DNA from: Sva-07 sp963716095
GTDB taxonomy: Bacteria; Actinomycetota; Acidimicrobiia; Acidimicrobiales; Ilumatobacteraceae
DNA length: 64,000 nucleotides
Direction of reading: 5' to 3'
NCBI GenBank assembly: GCA_963716095.1
Contig: CAVQSV010000015.1
Location: 124,001-188,000, forward strand
Shown: piece by piece, positions 54,163 to 64,000 of the stretch
Layout of the letters: each line of letters opens with the position of its first letter
Numbering within the stretch: the stretch's first letter is position 1
Notes under the pieces: generated by a model
The model's database searches: none
Told to the model about the DNA's origin: nothing
Seen by the model: only the letters and a program-made list of their open reading frames with translations
Translations under genes and position numbers: made by a program

Positions 54163-54807
54163 ATGTTGCAGATTCGTTGTGCTGGTTGTGACGCCCCGGG
54201 TGCCGCTGTGTGCGCCACCTGCCGATTCGCACTGCTCGGGCCACGTCCGCAGCCGGGTGGCCACGGTGTGCGCGCCGCTGTGCCCTTCACCGGCCGCGCT
54301 CGCAAGGTCGTGCTGGGGTTGAAGTACCGCAACCGCCGTCAGGTGGCTCGGCACCTCGCCGGATTGGTGGTCAATGCCATCGTGGCCAGCGGCGATCACC
54401 GTGACCTCGACGTGGTCACGTGGGCGCCCACCAGCGCGGTTCGCCGCCGCGAGCGTGGGTTCGACCAGGGCGAACTCGTCGCCCGGCACGTCGCCCGACA
54501 ACTGGGGGTGCCGTGTCGGCGGCTGCTGTCACGATCTGGCGCCCCGACGCCGCAGACCGGTCGGTCGCGTATCGAGCGCCTGCACGGGCCCGAGTTCGTC
54601 GCCCGGCCCGGCATCGCCGGCCGTCGGGTCCTCGTGGTCGACGACGTCGTCACCACGGGGGCAACGCTGCGAGCAGCGGCGACGGCGCTCCGACACGCCG
54701 GAGTCGTCGAGCCCCGGCTCTACGCGGTTGCCTCCACACCTGCCGGCGCTGCGGCGGCGGCTCGCCGGCCGCGGACTCCGACGGGGCGCCCGGCACTGGT
54801 GGCGTGA
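54163..54807 (+). CDS. comF: ComF-family phosphoribosyltransferase-like protein
   Basis: A 214-residue ComF-type protein. It starts with a small zinc-finger-like segment (CAGCDAPGAAVCATC) and continues with a phosphoribosyltransferase domain: KVVLGLKYRNRRQVARHL, APTSAVRRRERGFDQGELVARHVA and the PRPP loop VLVVDDVVTTGATL. ComF acts in DNA uptake in competent bacteria, but many actinobacteria keep it without known competence; here it precedes secA, as in mycobacteria. ATG 54163 is six bases after GGAG; ATGs at 54148 and 54160 are possible. Confidence 0.85.
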   Translation: MLQIRCAGCDAPGAAVCATCRFALLGPRPQPGGHGVRAAVPFTGRARKVVLGLKYRNRRQVARHLAGLVVNAIVASGDHRDLDVVTWAPTSAVRRRERGFDQGELVARHVARQLGVPCRRLLSRSGAPTPQTGRSRIERLHGPEFVARPGIAGRRVLVVDDVVTTGATLRAAATALRHAGVVEPRLYAVASTPAGAAAAARRPRTPTGRPALVA

Positions 54808-54830
54808 CCCGCCTGGTCGGGTCACAGCGG

Positions 54831-54836
54831 TAGGAT
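54831..54836 (+). promoter_or_regulatory. -10 hexamer TAGGAT, secA
   Basis: TAGGAT ends ten bases before ATG 54847. It would place the transcription start very near the gene start and argues against the ATG at 54835. Confidence 0.4.
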
Positions 54837-54846
54837 GGTCAGCCGC

Positions 54847-57651
<2,805 letters not shown>

Positions 57652-57669
57652 CGCGACCGGCAAGGACTC

Positions 57670-58782
57670 ATGCGCGACTTCACCTCTGACCTCCGCGACG
57701 TCAGCCGCCGTCTGTCCGAGGCGGAGTCGTATCTGTCGATCGCCGACAACCGCGAGCGGTTCGCCGTGCTCGAAGCCGAGATCTCCGATCCGGCCCTCTG
57801 GGACGATCAGGACCGAGCGAAGAAGCTCAACGGCGAGTACGCCAACATCCGTGATGATCTCGCCGTGTTCGACTCGCTCACCGAGCAACTCGGCGACGTC
57901 GAGGTGCTCCACGAGCTGGCCCGCGACGAAGATGATGCGTCCCAAGAGCCCGACATCGAAGCAGCGATCGCCGACATCGGCTCCACGCTCGACCGGCTCG
58001 AGCTTCGCAGCTTGTTCACGGGCGAGCACGACGACAGCGATTGCATCGTGCAGATCAACGCGAAGGACGGTGGCGTCGACGCCCAGGACTTCTCCGAGAT
58101 GTTGCTGCGCATGTACGAGCGCTGGTGCGAGCGACGAGGATTCAACATCAGCCTGAACTACGTGTCCGAAGGCGCCGAGGCCGGCATCATGTCGGCCGAG
58201 GTCACCATCACCGGCCGCTACGCCTACGGGCTCATGAGCGCAGAACGAGGCACGCACCGGCTGGTTCGCATCAGCCCGTTCGACAACCAAGGACGCCGCC
58301 AGACGTCATTTGCCGCCGTGCAGATCTGGCCGTTGCTCGAAGACGTCGAGGTCGACATCGACGAGTCCGACATCCGTATGGAGGTCTTCCGGGCATCTGG
58401 TGCCGGCGGACAGCACATCAACAAGACGTCGTCGGCGGTACGGCTGATCCACGAGCCGACCGGGCTGGTCGCCAGCTCGCAGGAAGAACGCAGCCAGCTC
58501 CAGAACCGTGAGCGGGCGATGGGCCGCCTCACCGCGATGATCGCGGCGAAGGCCGATGAAGACCGCGCCGCCGAACTCGACTCGATCGCCGGGAAGCAGG
58601 CCCAGGTCGGCTGGGGCAGTCAGATCCGCAGCTATGTCCTGCAGCCATATCAGATGGTCAAGGATCTCCGTACCGAGATCGAGACCAGTGATGTGTCGGG
58701 TGTGCTCGACGGCGACATCGACCAGTTCGTCGAAGGATTCTTGCGGATGCGGCGTGCCCAGGGTGAAGCTGACCCCAACTGA
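57670..58782 (+). CDS. prfB: Peptide chain release factor 2
   Basis: A 370-residue class I release factor for UGA and UAA. The stop-codon reading tripeptide SPF lies in RLVRISPFDNQGRRQTSFA and the hydrolysis motif GGQ in RASGAGGQHINKTSSAVRL. GGVDAQDFSEMLLRMYERWCERRGF is typical RF2. The gene is read straight through from ATG 57670; there is no in-frame UGA with a CTTTGA slippery site, so the programmed +1 frameshift of E. coli prfB is absent, as in most actinobacteria. ftsE follows with its own likely promoter. Confidence 0.95.
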   Translation: MRDFTSDLRDVSRRLSEAESYLSIADNRERFAVLEAEISDPALWDDQDRAKKLNGEYANIRDDLAVFDSLTEQLGDVEVLHELARDEDDASQEPDIEAAIADIGSTLDRLELRSLFTGEHDDSDCIVQINAKDGGVDAQDFSEMLLRMYERWCERRGFNISLNYVSEGAEAGIMSAEVTITGRYAYGLMSAERGTHRLVRISPFDNQGRRQTSFAAVQIWPLLEDVEVDIDESDIRMEVFRASGAGGQHINKTSSAVRLIHEPTGLVASSQEERSQLQNRERAMGRLTAMIAAKADEDRAAELDSIAGKQAQVGWGSQIRSYVLQPYQMVKDLRTEIETSDVSGVLDGDIDQFVEGFLRMRRAQGEADPN

Positions 58783-58796
58783 CCCCGGGCGGGCGA

Positions 58797-58802
58797 TACC
58801 CT
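58797..58802 (+). promoter_or_regulatory. -10 hexamer TACCCT, ftsE
   Basis: TACCCT lies 28 bases before ATG 58831. The short leader holds a GGGGGAG ribosome site at 58817-58823, so this is a leadered promoter for ftsEX. Confidence 0.4.
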
Positions 58803-58830
58803 CACTCAGTCCCTGCGGGGGAGCCACCTC

Positions 58831-59508
58831 ATGATTCGACTCGAGAACGTCACCAAGAGCTATTCGACCGAGATCGTCGCCGTGCGCGACGCCAGCTTCG
58901 ACGTCGCCAAAGGCGAGTTCGTGTTCCTCGTCGGACCATCCGGCTCCGGCAAGAGCACCCTGTTGCGCATGCTCAACCGTCAGGATCGTCCCGAGCGTGG
59001 TGCGGTGTGGGTGGCCGGACGCAACATCGTCGACATGCCCCCGAGCCGCGTGCCGCACCTGCGGCGCAACATCGGCAACATCTTCCAGGACTACAAACTG
59101 CTCCTCGAGAAGAGCGTGTTCGAGAACGTTGCCTTCGCCCAAGAGGTGATCGGCCGACCGACCCATGTGATCAAACAGCAGGTGCCCGCCGTTCTCGAAC
59201 TCGTCGGTCTGGCCGGCAAGGAGGACCGCCTCCCGCACCAGCTCTCCGGTGGTGAGCAGCAGCGAGTCTCGGTTGCCCGGGCGTTCGTCAACCGGCCGTT
59301 GATCATGCTTGCCGACGAGCCCACCGGCAACCTCGACCCGGCAACGGGTGAGGGGATCATGCGCCTGCTCGACCGGATCAACAAGACCGGTACGACCGTC
59401 GTGATGGCCACGCACGACCAGCGCATCGTCAACACGATGCGCAAGCGCGTCATCCAACTCGATCGAGGCGTCATCGTTCGAGACCAGGCCCGCGGCGTCT
59501 ACGAGTGA
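58831..59508 (+). CDS. ftsE: Cell-division ATPase FtsE
   Basis: A 225-residue ABC ATPase that with FtsX forms the divisome complex controlling peptidoglycan hydrolases. Walker A is GPSGSGKSTLLRML, the Q loop NIFQDYKLLLEKSVFENVAF is characteristic of FtsE, signature LSGGEQQRVSVARAF, Walker B IMLADEPTGNLDP and switch His in MATHDQRIV. MIRLENVTKSYSTEIVAVRDASF is the usual start. ftsX begins nine bases after the stop. Confidence 0.96.
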   Translation: MIRLENVTKSYSTEIVAVRDASFDVAKGEFVFLVGPSGSGKSTLLRMLNRQDRPERGAVWVAGRNIVDMPPSRVPHLRRNIGNIFQDYKLLLEKSVFENVAFAQEVIGRPTHVIKQQVPAVLELVGLAGKEDRLPHQLSGGEQQRVSVARAFVNRPLIMLADEPTGNLDPATGEGIMRLLDRINKTGTTVVMATHDQRIVNTMRKRVIQLDRGVIVRDQARGVYE

Positions 59509-59517
59509 GCTGAACCG

Positions 59518-60420
59518 ATGCTGTCACGACTCCGATACACACTGCGCGAAACCTTCGACAGTTTCCGCCGCAACGCCACCCTGACCGTTGCCTCGATCAT
59601 CACCGCAGCGATCTCGTTGCTCGGTGTGGGGCTCACGTTGCTCAGCCAGCACGCCTTCGACAACCTCCTCGCCCGCTGGGAAGGCGGCGTCGAGATGATC
59701 GTGTTCATGAACCCGACGGCGACCGGCGATCAGCTCACGCTGGTCGAAGATGCGCTCACGACGAGCAATCAGTTCATCGAGAGCTTCGACTACTGCGACG
59801 AGATCTGCTCGCTCGAAGAGGCCGACCGGATCTTCGCCGGTGAGCCCGGCGTGCGGGACCTGCTCACCGAGGACACCATCTTGACGCAGTTCAAAGCGGT
59901 GCCGACCGAAGGCACCGATGTCGATCTGCTTCGTCAGGTGTCCGACCAGTTCGCCGAACTCCCCGGCGTGTACGACGTCAGCTTCGCCGAGGACCAGATC
60001 AGTCTGATCAGTCAGCTCCAGAGCTTCTTCGGGTTCCGATTGCTGTTGCTGTCGATCTTCCTCCTGCTCGCTGCCATCTTGTTGATCTGGAACACGATCA
60101 GGACGGCGATCTTCGCACGAAGACGCGAGATCGAAGTGATGAAACTGGTTGGCGCGACCGACTGGTTCATCCGCATCCCGTTCATGCTCGAGGGGCTGCT
60201 CCACGGCATCATCGGTGGTGTGCTCGCCAGCGCTGGGCTGTGGGCGTGGAACTCGCAGTGGACCTCGGGCGTCGAGAGTTTCCCCGACAACAGCGGTTTC
60301 TCGGCGCTGGTGGTCGTCGACGGCTACGACCAGACCGTGATGCTGATCATGCTGGTCATCGGAGCCCTCGCCGGCGCCATCGGCTCGGGAATCGCTGCCT
60401 CGCGCTTCCTCGACATCTGA
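59518..60420 (+). CDS. ftsX: Cell-division membrane protein FtsX
   Basis: A 300-residue protein with four membrane helices: one near residues 25-45 after RYTLRETFDSFRRNATLTVASIITAAISL, then an extracytoplasmic domain (about 46-170), then three helices near 180-300. The loop FARRREIEVMKLVGATDWFIRIPFMLEGLLHGIIGG is the FtsX signature that contacts FtsE. The large loop contains two cysteines (DYCDEICSLEEADRIF), which may form a disulfide. In other actinobacteria a peptidase and smpB follow; here a cupin gene starts four bases after the stop. Confidence 0.95.
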   Translation: MLSRLRYTLRETFDSFRRNATLTVASIITAAISLLGVGLTLLSQHAFDNLLARWEGGVEMIVFMNPTATGDQLTLVEDALTTSNQFIESFDYCDEICSLEEADRIFAGEPGVRDLLTEDTILTQFKAVPTEGTDVDLLRQVSDQFAELPGVYDVSFAEDQISLISQLQSFFGFRLLLLSIFLLLAAILLIWNTIRTAIFARRREIEVMKLVGATDWFIRIPFMLEGLLHGIIGGVLASAGLWAWNSQWTSGVESFPDNSGFSALVVVDGYDQTVMLIMLVIGALAGAIGSGIAASRFLDI

Positions 60421-60424
60421 GACC

Positions 60425-60844
60425 ATGGAGCTCGATGGTCGCATCCCGGTCCCTCCGGGTGCCGTCGTCGACCTGACCTCCGACGTGATCGGTCTGCTCC
60501 GCGCCGACGGATCGGCCGGTGTGATGCCGCCCAGCGCCGGTGGGCCGCCGAAGCGGCTCGACGGTCACACGATCGGGTTCGGTGCGATCTCGAACGACAA
60601 CCTGCCCCCGCACGCCGGCGAGATGCACCCAGACGGCGACGAAGTGCTCGTGATGACGTCGGGATGCATCGACGTCGAACTGGAACTGCCCGACGGCGCA
60701 CAGACGGTGCGCGTCGGTCCGGGGGAGGCGCTCGTCGTCCCGCGAGGTGTGTGGCATCTGATCAGCTGCGTCGAGCCGGGGGAACTGCTCGACATCACGC
60801 CGGGGCCGAACGGCGAACACCGGCCGCTGGCTCAGCCCGACTGA
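60425..60844 (+). CDS. Cupin-domain protein
   Basis: A 139-residue single-domain cupin. The metal site is suggested by PPHAGEMHPDGDEVLVMTSG, giving H-x-E/H-x-D-E, and by the second motif GPGEALVVPRGVWHLI with its His. Function is unknown; similar small cupins bind sugars or act as isomerases. It begins four bases after the ftsX stop with no separate promoter visible, so it is probably co-transcribed with ftsEX, a partner I do not know from other genomes. Confidence 0.8.
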   Translation: MELDGRIPVPPGAVVDLTSDVIGLLRADGSAGVMPPSAGGPPKRLDGHTIGFGAISNDNLPPHAGEMHPDGDEVLVMTSGCIDVELELPDGAQTVRVGPGEALVVPRGVWHLISCVEPGELLDITPGPNGEHRPLAQPD

Positions 60845-60881
60845 GGCCACGACCACTTCTCCGAGCATCGGCGCGGCTGAG

Positions 60882-60887
60882 TACGTT
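60882..60887 (+). promoter_or_regulatory. -10 hexamer TACGTT, crotonase gene
   Basis: TACGTT ends eight bases before ATG 60896. Confidence 0.45.
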
Positions 60888-60895
60888 GCACCTGC

Positions 60896-61759
60896 ATGGA
60901 GTACACGCAGATCAACTACGAGGTCGACGACTCGATTGCGACGATCACGTTGCAGCGCCCCGAGCGGATGAACGCGTTCACCGACGTCATGATGCGCGAG
61001 CTGATCGATGCGTTCGACCGAGTCGATGCCGATGACGACGTCAGGGTCGTGATCGTCACCGGTGCCGGTGATCGTGCGTTCTGCGCCGGCGCCGATCTCG
61101 GCGGCGGCGGCGAGACGTTCGCGAAGGGCGGCTCGGACATCCAAACGGCGGTCGGGGTGCCTCGCGACGGTGGCGGCATGGTGTCGCTGCGGATCTTCGA
61201 CTGCAAGAAGCCGGTGATCGGAGCGATCAACGGCGCAGCAGTCGGTGTCGGCGTCACCATGACGCTGCCGATGGACGTCCGCCTCGCGTCGGACAACGCC
61301 CGATTCGGCTTCGTCTTCGCCCGACGGGGCATCGTGCCGGAAGCCTGTTCGTCGTGGTTCCTGCCGCGCCTGGTCGGCATCAGCACCGCGGCCGAGTGGT
61401 GCTATTCCGGGCGGGTGTTCCCGGCGTCCGAGGCGCTCGAACGTGGCCTCGTGCGCAGTGTCCACGCACCAGACGGACTGCTCCCCGCTGCGATCGAACT
61501 GGCCCGCGAGATCGCCGACAACACCGCGCCGGTGTCGGTGGCGCTCACCCGTCAGATGCTCTGGCGGATGCTGGGTGCAGACCATCCGATGGAAGCGCAT
61601 CGGGTCGATTCACGAGGCATCCAGTCACGAGGAGCCAGCGCCGACTCGAAGGAAGGCGTCGAGAGCTTCCTGGAGAAGCGGGCTCCGGTGTACCCGGTCA
61701 AGGTGTCGGACGGACTGCCGGACCTCTTCGTCGACTACGTCGAACCAGAGTTTCACTGA
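60896..61759 (+). CDS. Enoyl-CoA hydratase/isomerase (crotonase family)
   Basis: A 287-residue crotonase. ITLQRPERMNAFTDVMMRELIDAFDRVD is the conserved first strand-helix unit, RAFCAGADLGGGGETF provides the oxyanion-hole Gly and the CoA-binding loop, and INGAAVGVGVTMTLPMDVRLAS is the second oxyanion region. FGFVFARRGIVPEACSSWFLPRLVG carries the glutamate used by hydratases. It is about 25 residues longer than the basic type, with extra sequence after residue 70 (DIQTAVGVPRDGGGM). Probably acts in fatty-acid or aromatic acyl-CoA degradation; the substrate is open. No beta-oxidation genes are adjacent. Confidence 0.87.
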   Translation: MEYTQINYEVDDSIATITLQRPERMNAFTDVMMRELIDAFDRVDADDDVRVVIVTGAGDRAFCAGADLGGGGETFAKGGSDIQTAVGVPRDGGGMVSLRIFDCKKPVIGAINGAAVGVGVTMTLPMDVRLASDNARFGFVFARRGIVPEACSSWFLPRLVGISTAAEWCYSGRVFPASEALERGLVRSVHAPDGLLPAAIELAREIADNTAPVSVALTRQMLWRMLGADHPMEAHRVDSRGIQSRGASADSKEGVESFLEKRAPVYPVKVSDGLPDLFVDYVEPEFH

Positions 61760-61858
61760 CCGAGCGCCGAGGGTGCAGCGCCGCGTGACGTTTGACACGG
61801 TCGTTTTCGGGAATTCCTCAAGCTCACGCTGGTTCTTACCGATGTCTTGAACACGCCG

Positions 61859-61918
61859 ATGAAGATGGCGACAACGGTGAGCCACCTGGGACACCGCACA
61901 TTCGTGAAGAGGAACTGA
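61859..61918 (+). CDS. Possible 19-residue leader ORF
   Basis: A reading frame MKMATTVSHLGHRTFVKRN that stops one base before the ATG of the 69-residue protein gene. The ribosome site of that gene (GAGGAA) lies within its last codons, so translation of the two could be coupled. It has no recognisable family and no strong ribosome site of its own; it could be chance. Confidence 0.25.
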   Translation: MKMATTVSHLGHRTFVKRN

Positions 61919-61919
61919 C

Positions 61920-62129
61920 ATGACGACGATGTTGATGGAAAAGCTGCAGACCGGTGACGTGATCGAGATCAAGTCGGGCGACGACGTGGTCACCGTGCTG
62001 GTGCTGCTCGCCACCGACGACGCACTCGTGCTCGACCCGTGCGACGGCGCCACGCCCTTCGTGCTCAACACCGAAGAGCTCGTCGAGTACCGCAAGTTCG
62101 ACGCCGAAGCGCTCTTCGCCGACGCCTGA
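61920..62129 (+). CDS. Small acidic protein of unknown function, 69 residues
   Basis: The protein reads as a short beta barrel: MEKLQTGDVIEIKSGDDVVTVLVLLATDDALVLDPCDG and then TPFVLNTEELVEYRKFDAEALFADA. Alternating hydrophobic strands with GD turns resemble SH3-like or KOW-like small domains, but I cannot place it in a family. A GAGGAA sequence is six bases before ATG 61920. The 160 bases before it contain TTGACA at 61792 but no convincing -10 element, besides the 19-codon frame just upstream. Confidence 0.7.
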   Translation: MTTMLMEKLQTGDVIEIKSGDDVVTVLVLLATDDALVLDPCDGATPFVLNTEELVEYRKFDAEALFADA

Positions 62130-62224
62130 TCGCCGGCCGAAGTCCTCGACGCTCAGGCGTCGACGCTCGGCCCACCAGATCTCCGGAAGCGTCCTCCCCC
62201 CTGCGCTTCCCGGAGAAGTCCCCC

Positions 62225-62230
62225 TAATGT
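62225..62230 (+). promoter_or_regulatory. -10 hexamer TAATGT, glbO
   Basis: TAATGT ends seven bases before GTG 62238 and supports that codon as start. Confidence 0.5.
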
Positions 62231-62237
62231 GGGCGCC

Positions 62238-62669
62238 GTGCACGACACGGCGCCCACATTGTTTTTCCGAGTCGGCGGGATGCCGTTCTTCGAGGCGCTC
62301 GTCGACGCCTTCTACGACGGGGTCGCCACCGACGAGGTGCTGCTCCCGCTGTATCCGGAGCAGCCCGACCTCACCGGGGCTCGCCACCGCCTCGTTCTGT
62401 TCCTGGTGCAGTACTGGGGCGGACCCACGACCTACATGGAGGAGCGGGGCCATCCGCGCCTGCGGATGCGTCACATGCCGTTCACCGTCGGACCGCTCGA
62501 ACGGGACCGTTGGCTGGTGCACATGGCTGCGGCAGTCGAGCGGGTCTGCGCCGAGCGGTCGGTGCCCGAGGGCATCGACGAGGAGATGATGGCCTACTTC
62601 GTTCCGGCCGCCGAGCACCTGCGCAACGACTCGGGACTCCCCATTTCGTCGCCGGGCCACGGCAGGTAG
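62238..62669 (+). CDS. glbO: Truncated haemoglobin, group II (GlbO type)
   Basis: A 143-residue 2-on-2 globin. FYDGVATDEVLLPLYPEQPDLTGARHRLVLFLVQYWGGPTTYMEERGHPRLRMRHMPF is the group II pattern, with the proximal His in RMRHMPF, Tyr in the B helix (AFYDGV) and Trp in the G helix (RDRWLVHM) that shape the distal pocket. Such proteins bind oxygen or detoxify nitric oxide and peroxide; the mycobacterial homologue is GlbO. GTG 62238 gives VHDTAPTLFFRVGGMPFFEAL, the expected N-terminus. Its TAG stop is also the start of the next gene's -10 box. Confidence 0.92.
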   Translation: MHDTAPTLFFRVGGMPFFEALVDAFYDGVATDEVLLPLYPEQPDLTGARHRLVLFLVQYWGGPTTYMEERGHPRLRMRHMPFTVGPLERDRWLVHMAAAVERVCAERSVPEGIDEEMMAYFVPAAEHLRNDSGLPISSPGHGR

Positions 62670-62672
62670 GTT
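62667..62672 (+). promoter_or_regulatory. -10 hexamer TAGGTT, ABC exporter operon
   Basis: TAGGTT ends nine bases before ATG 62682. TAG of the hexamer is the stop codon of glbO. Confidence 0.5.
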
Positions 62673-62681
62673 CGCTGGTCC

Positions 62682-63608
62682 ATGTCTGTCGTCGAGGTAC
62701 GTGACCTCCACAAGCACTACGGGGCAGTCCACGCCGTCGACGGGCTCAGCTTCGATATCGGCGAGGGTGAGGTCTATGCACTGCTCGGCGAGAACGGTGC
62801 CGGAAAGTCGACGGCGGTCGAGATCCTCGAGGGCCACCGAACCGCAACATCGGGGTCGGTCGAGGTGTTGGGTGTCGACCCGGCGACCGCTGGACGTGAC
62901 TTCCGCGACCGGATCGGCATCGTGTTGCAGTCGTCCGGTGTCGAGGCCGAGTTCACCGTGCGTGAGGTCGTCGAGCTGTACGGCGGCTGCTACCGCAACC
63001 CGCGCCCGCTCGACGAGGTGGTGTCGCTCGTCGGCCTCGACGAGAAGGTGGATGCGCGAGTCGGCTCACTGTCGGGTGGGCAGCGTCGCCGGGTCGATCT
63101 GGCGCTCGGGATCGTCGGCCGACCGGAGCTGCTGTTCCTCGACGAGCCCACCACCGGGTTCGACCCGTCCGCTCGGCGCCGCTCGTGGGACCTGATCGAG
63201 GCGCTCGGCGAGGACGGCACCACGGTGTTGCTCACGACGCACTACCTCGACGAGGCCGAGCACCTGGCCGATCGTGTGGGTGTGCTGTCGCGTGGGCGGC
63301 TGATCGCCGAGGGTTCGCCCGGCGAGCTGATCAACCGGGTCAGTGGCACCATGGTGAGCTTCATGCTGCCCGAGAGCGTGCGCCCCGACGCAGCGGCGGC
63401 GACGTTCGGTGAGCTGCTGGGTGTCGACATCCGACTGTCGGGCCGGCTGGTCGAGGCGAGCATCGAACAGCCGACCGCTGCGGTGCATCGCATCACAGGA
63501 TGGGCGATCGAAGCCGGCGTCGAACTGGAGTCGCTCTCGGTGAGCCGAGTATCGCTCGAGGACGTCTACCTCTCGCTCACCGATCCGGACCCGGAGCCGA
63601 CATCGTGA
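62682..63608 (+). CDS. ABC-2 type exporter ATPase
   Basis: A 308-residue ATPase of the DrrA/CcmA-like group. Walker A is GENGAGKSTAVEIL, signature LSGGQRRRVDLALG, Walker B LLFLDEPTTGFDP and switch His in LTTHYLDEAEHL. After about residue 215 a C-terminal domain (TMVSFMLPESVRPDAAAATFGELLG and on) is typical of drug and lipid exporters. The GTG of the permease overlaps its stop, so the two form one transporter. The cargo is unknown; polyketides, lipids and drugs are usual for this group. Confidence 0.9.
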   Translation: MSVVEVRDLHKHYGAVHAVDGLSFDIGEGEVYALLGENGAGKSTAVEILEGHRTATSGSVEVLGVDPATAGRDFRDRIGIVLQSSGVEAEFTVREVVELYGGCYRNPRPLDEVVSLVGLDEKVDARVGSLSGGQRRRVDLALGIVGRPELLFLDEPTTGFDPSARRRSWDLIEALGEDGTTVLLTTHYLDEAEHLADRVGVLSRGRLIAEGSPGELINRVSGTMVSFMLPESVRPDAAAATFGELLGVDIRLSGRLVEASIEQPTAAVHRITGWAIEAGVELESLSVSRVSLEDVYLSLTDPDPEPTS

Positions 63609-64000
63609 GCTCGTTCCCGTCGACTGCGGCACTGCTCGTTGCTCAGACCCGATATCAGCTGATCACCTTCATCCGGATTCCGGTTGCGGTGTTCTTCACG
63701 CTCGGCCTGCCGCTGGTGATGCTGGTGCTGTTCAACGCCTTGTTCGGTGACAACACCTTCGAGACCCCCGACGGCGGCCAGATGTCGGCGCAACAGTTCT
63801 ACACGGGTGGTCTTGCCGCGTTCACCGCGGTCTCGGCCACGTTCACCAACCTGGCCAACATGGTGCCGATTCGCCGTGACGAGGGCGTGCTCAAACGTTG
63901 GCGAGGCACGCCGCTGCCGACGTGGATCTATCTCGCCGGGTTCATCATCTCGGCCGTGATCATCGCGTTCGTCGGCGTGATCTTGATGTTGACGCTCGGT
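63605..64000 (+). CDS. ABC-2 type exporter permease, N-terminal part
   Basis: The first 132 codons of the permease partner, cut by the window end. It begins VSSFPSTAALLVAQTRYQLITFIRIPVAVFF, a cytoplasmic start leading to a first helix (VFFTLGLPLVMLVLFNALFG), then an extracytoplasmic loop (DNTFETPDGGQMSAQQFYTGGLAAF) and helix 2. EGVLKRWRGTPLPTWIYLAGFI is the coupling loop of ABC-2 permeases. GTG 63605 lies inside the ATPase stop (GTGA). Two further helices are visible before the edge. Confidence 0.85.
   Translation, partial: MSSFPSTAALLVAQTRYQLITFIRIPVAVFFTLGLPLVMLVLFNALFGDNTFETPDGGQMSAQQFYTGGLAAFTAVSATFTNLANMVPIRRDEGVLKRWRGTPLPTWIYLAGFIISAVIIAFVGVILMLTLG

Noticed and set aside
57670..57760. 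Programmed frameshift in prfB
   Set aside because: The frame is open from the ATG with no internal UGA or slippery site near codon 25.

Overview
This 64 kb window is high-GC DNA from an actinobacterium. The gene content and order (DUF3499, DUF5719, actinobacterial-type DapD, F420-pathway CofD, a Mycobacterium-like order of housekeeping genes) and the many genes that begin at or just after a TA-N3-T hexamer point to class Acidimicrobiia, perhaps an Ilumatobacter relative. That lineage placement is inference from remembered family patterns, not from a search. I see no tRNA, rRNA, CRISPR array, phage gene or insertion sequence.

Layout. 1-7.1 kb, mostly minus strand: glutamate dehydrogenase start, ThrH, a nitroreductase/pirin pair, an EamA exporter (plus strand), a frameshifted LigD-type polymerase, DapD and LysS. 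7.2-13.6 kb: an M15 peptidase, an LpdA-like flavoprotein, an acyl-CoA carboxylase biotin subunit (frameshifted), BirA and an LCP-family cell-wall ligase. 13.6-35.6 kb is a surface-polysaccharide region: a complete dTDP-rhamnose set (rmlA, C, B, D), GDP-fucose synthase and GDP-mannose dehydratase, four GT4 glycosyltransferases, a mannose-1-phosphate guanylyltransferase-like enzyme, CofD, a flippase, a 1102-residue GT2/membrane fusion and a DUF5719 protein. 35.6-47 kb: thioredoxin-like protein, FtsH, DUF3499, CPBP protease, a 922-residue membrane protein, phosphomannomutase, a Trm112-like protein, a secreted triple-repeat protein and S-adenosylhomocysteinase. 47-53.3 kb: a peptide/nickel-type ABC importer (D, F, A, B, C; the D gene is frameshifted). 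53.3-64 kb: a YczE-like membrane protein, ComF, SecA, PrfB, FtsE, FtsX, a cupin, a crotonase, a small protein, a truncated haemoglobin and the start of an ABC-2 exporter.

How it fits together. Phosphomannomutase, the guanylyltransferase, Gmd and Fcl would supply GDP-mannose and GDP-fucose; RmlABCD supply dTDP-rhamnose; the GT4/GT2 enzymes, flippase and large membrane proteins would assemble and export a deoxysugar-rich glycan, and the LCP protein would attach it to the wall. From memory the order lpdA, accA, birA, LCP, rml, manC, cofD, DUF3499, pmm, sahH, comF, secA runs parallel to the M. tuberculosis Rv3303c to Rv3240c interval, so much of this is an old actinobacterial block with lineage-specific glycan genes inserted.

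Non-coding signals are the most unusual part: (1) six dispersed hairpins with a GGKGTC-N-GACMCC core at gene ends; (2) three copies of a separate 55-58 bp repeat whose ends are inverted copies of GTTTGCGT; (3) more than twenty TA-N3-T boxes set 6-10 bases before start codons, suggesting widespread leaderless transcription, two of them built from the stop codon of the preceding gene. Four conserved genes carry single frameshifts, which may be residual sequencing indels.
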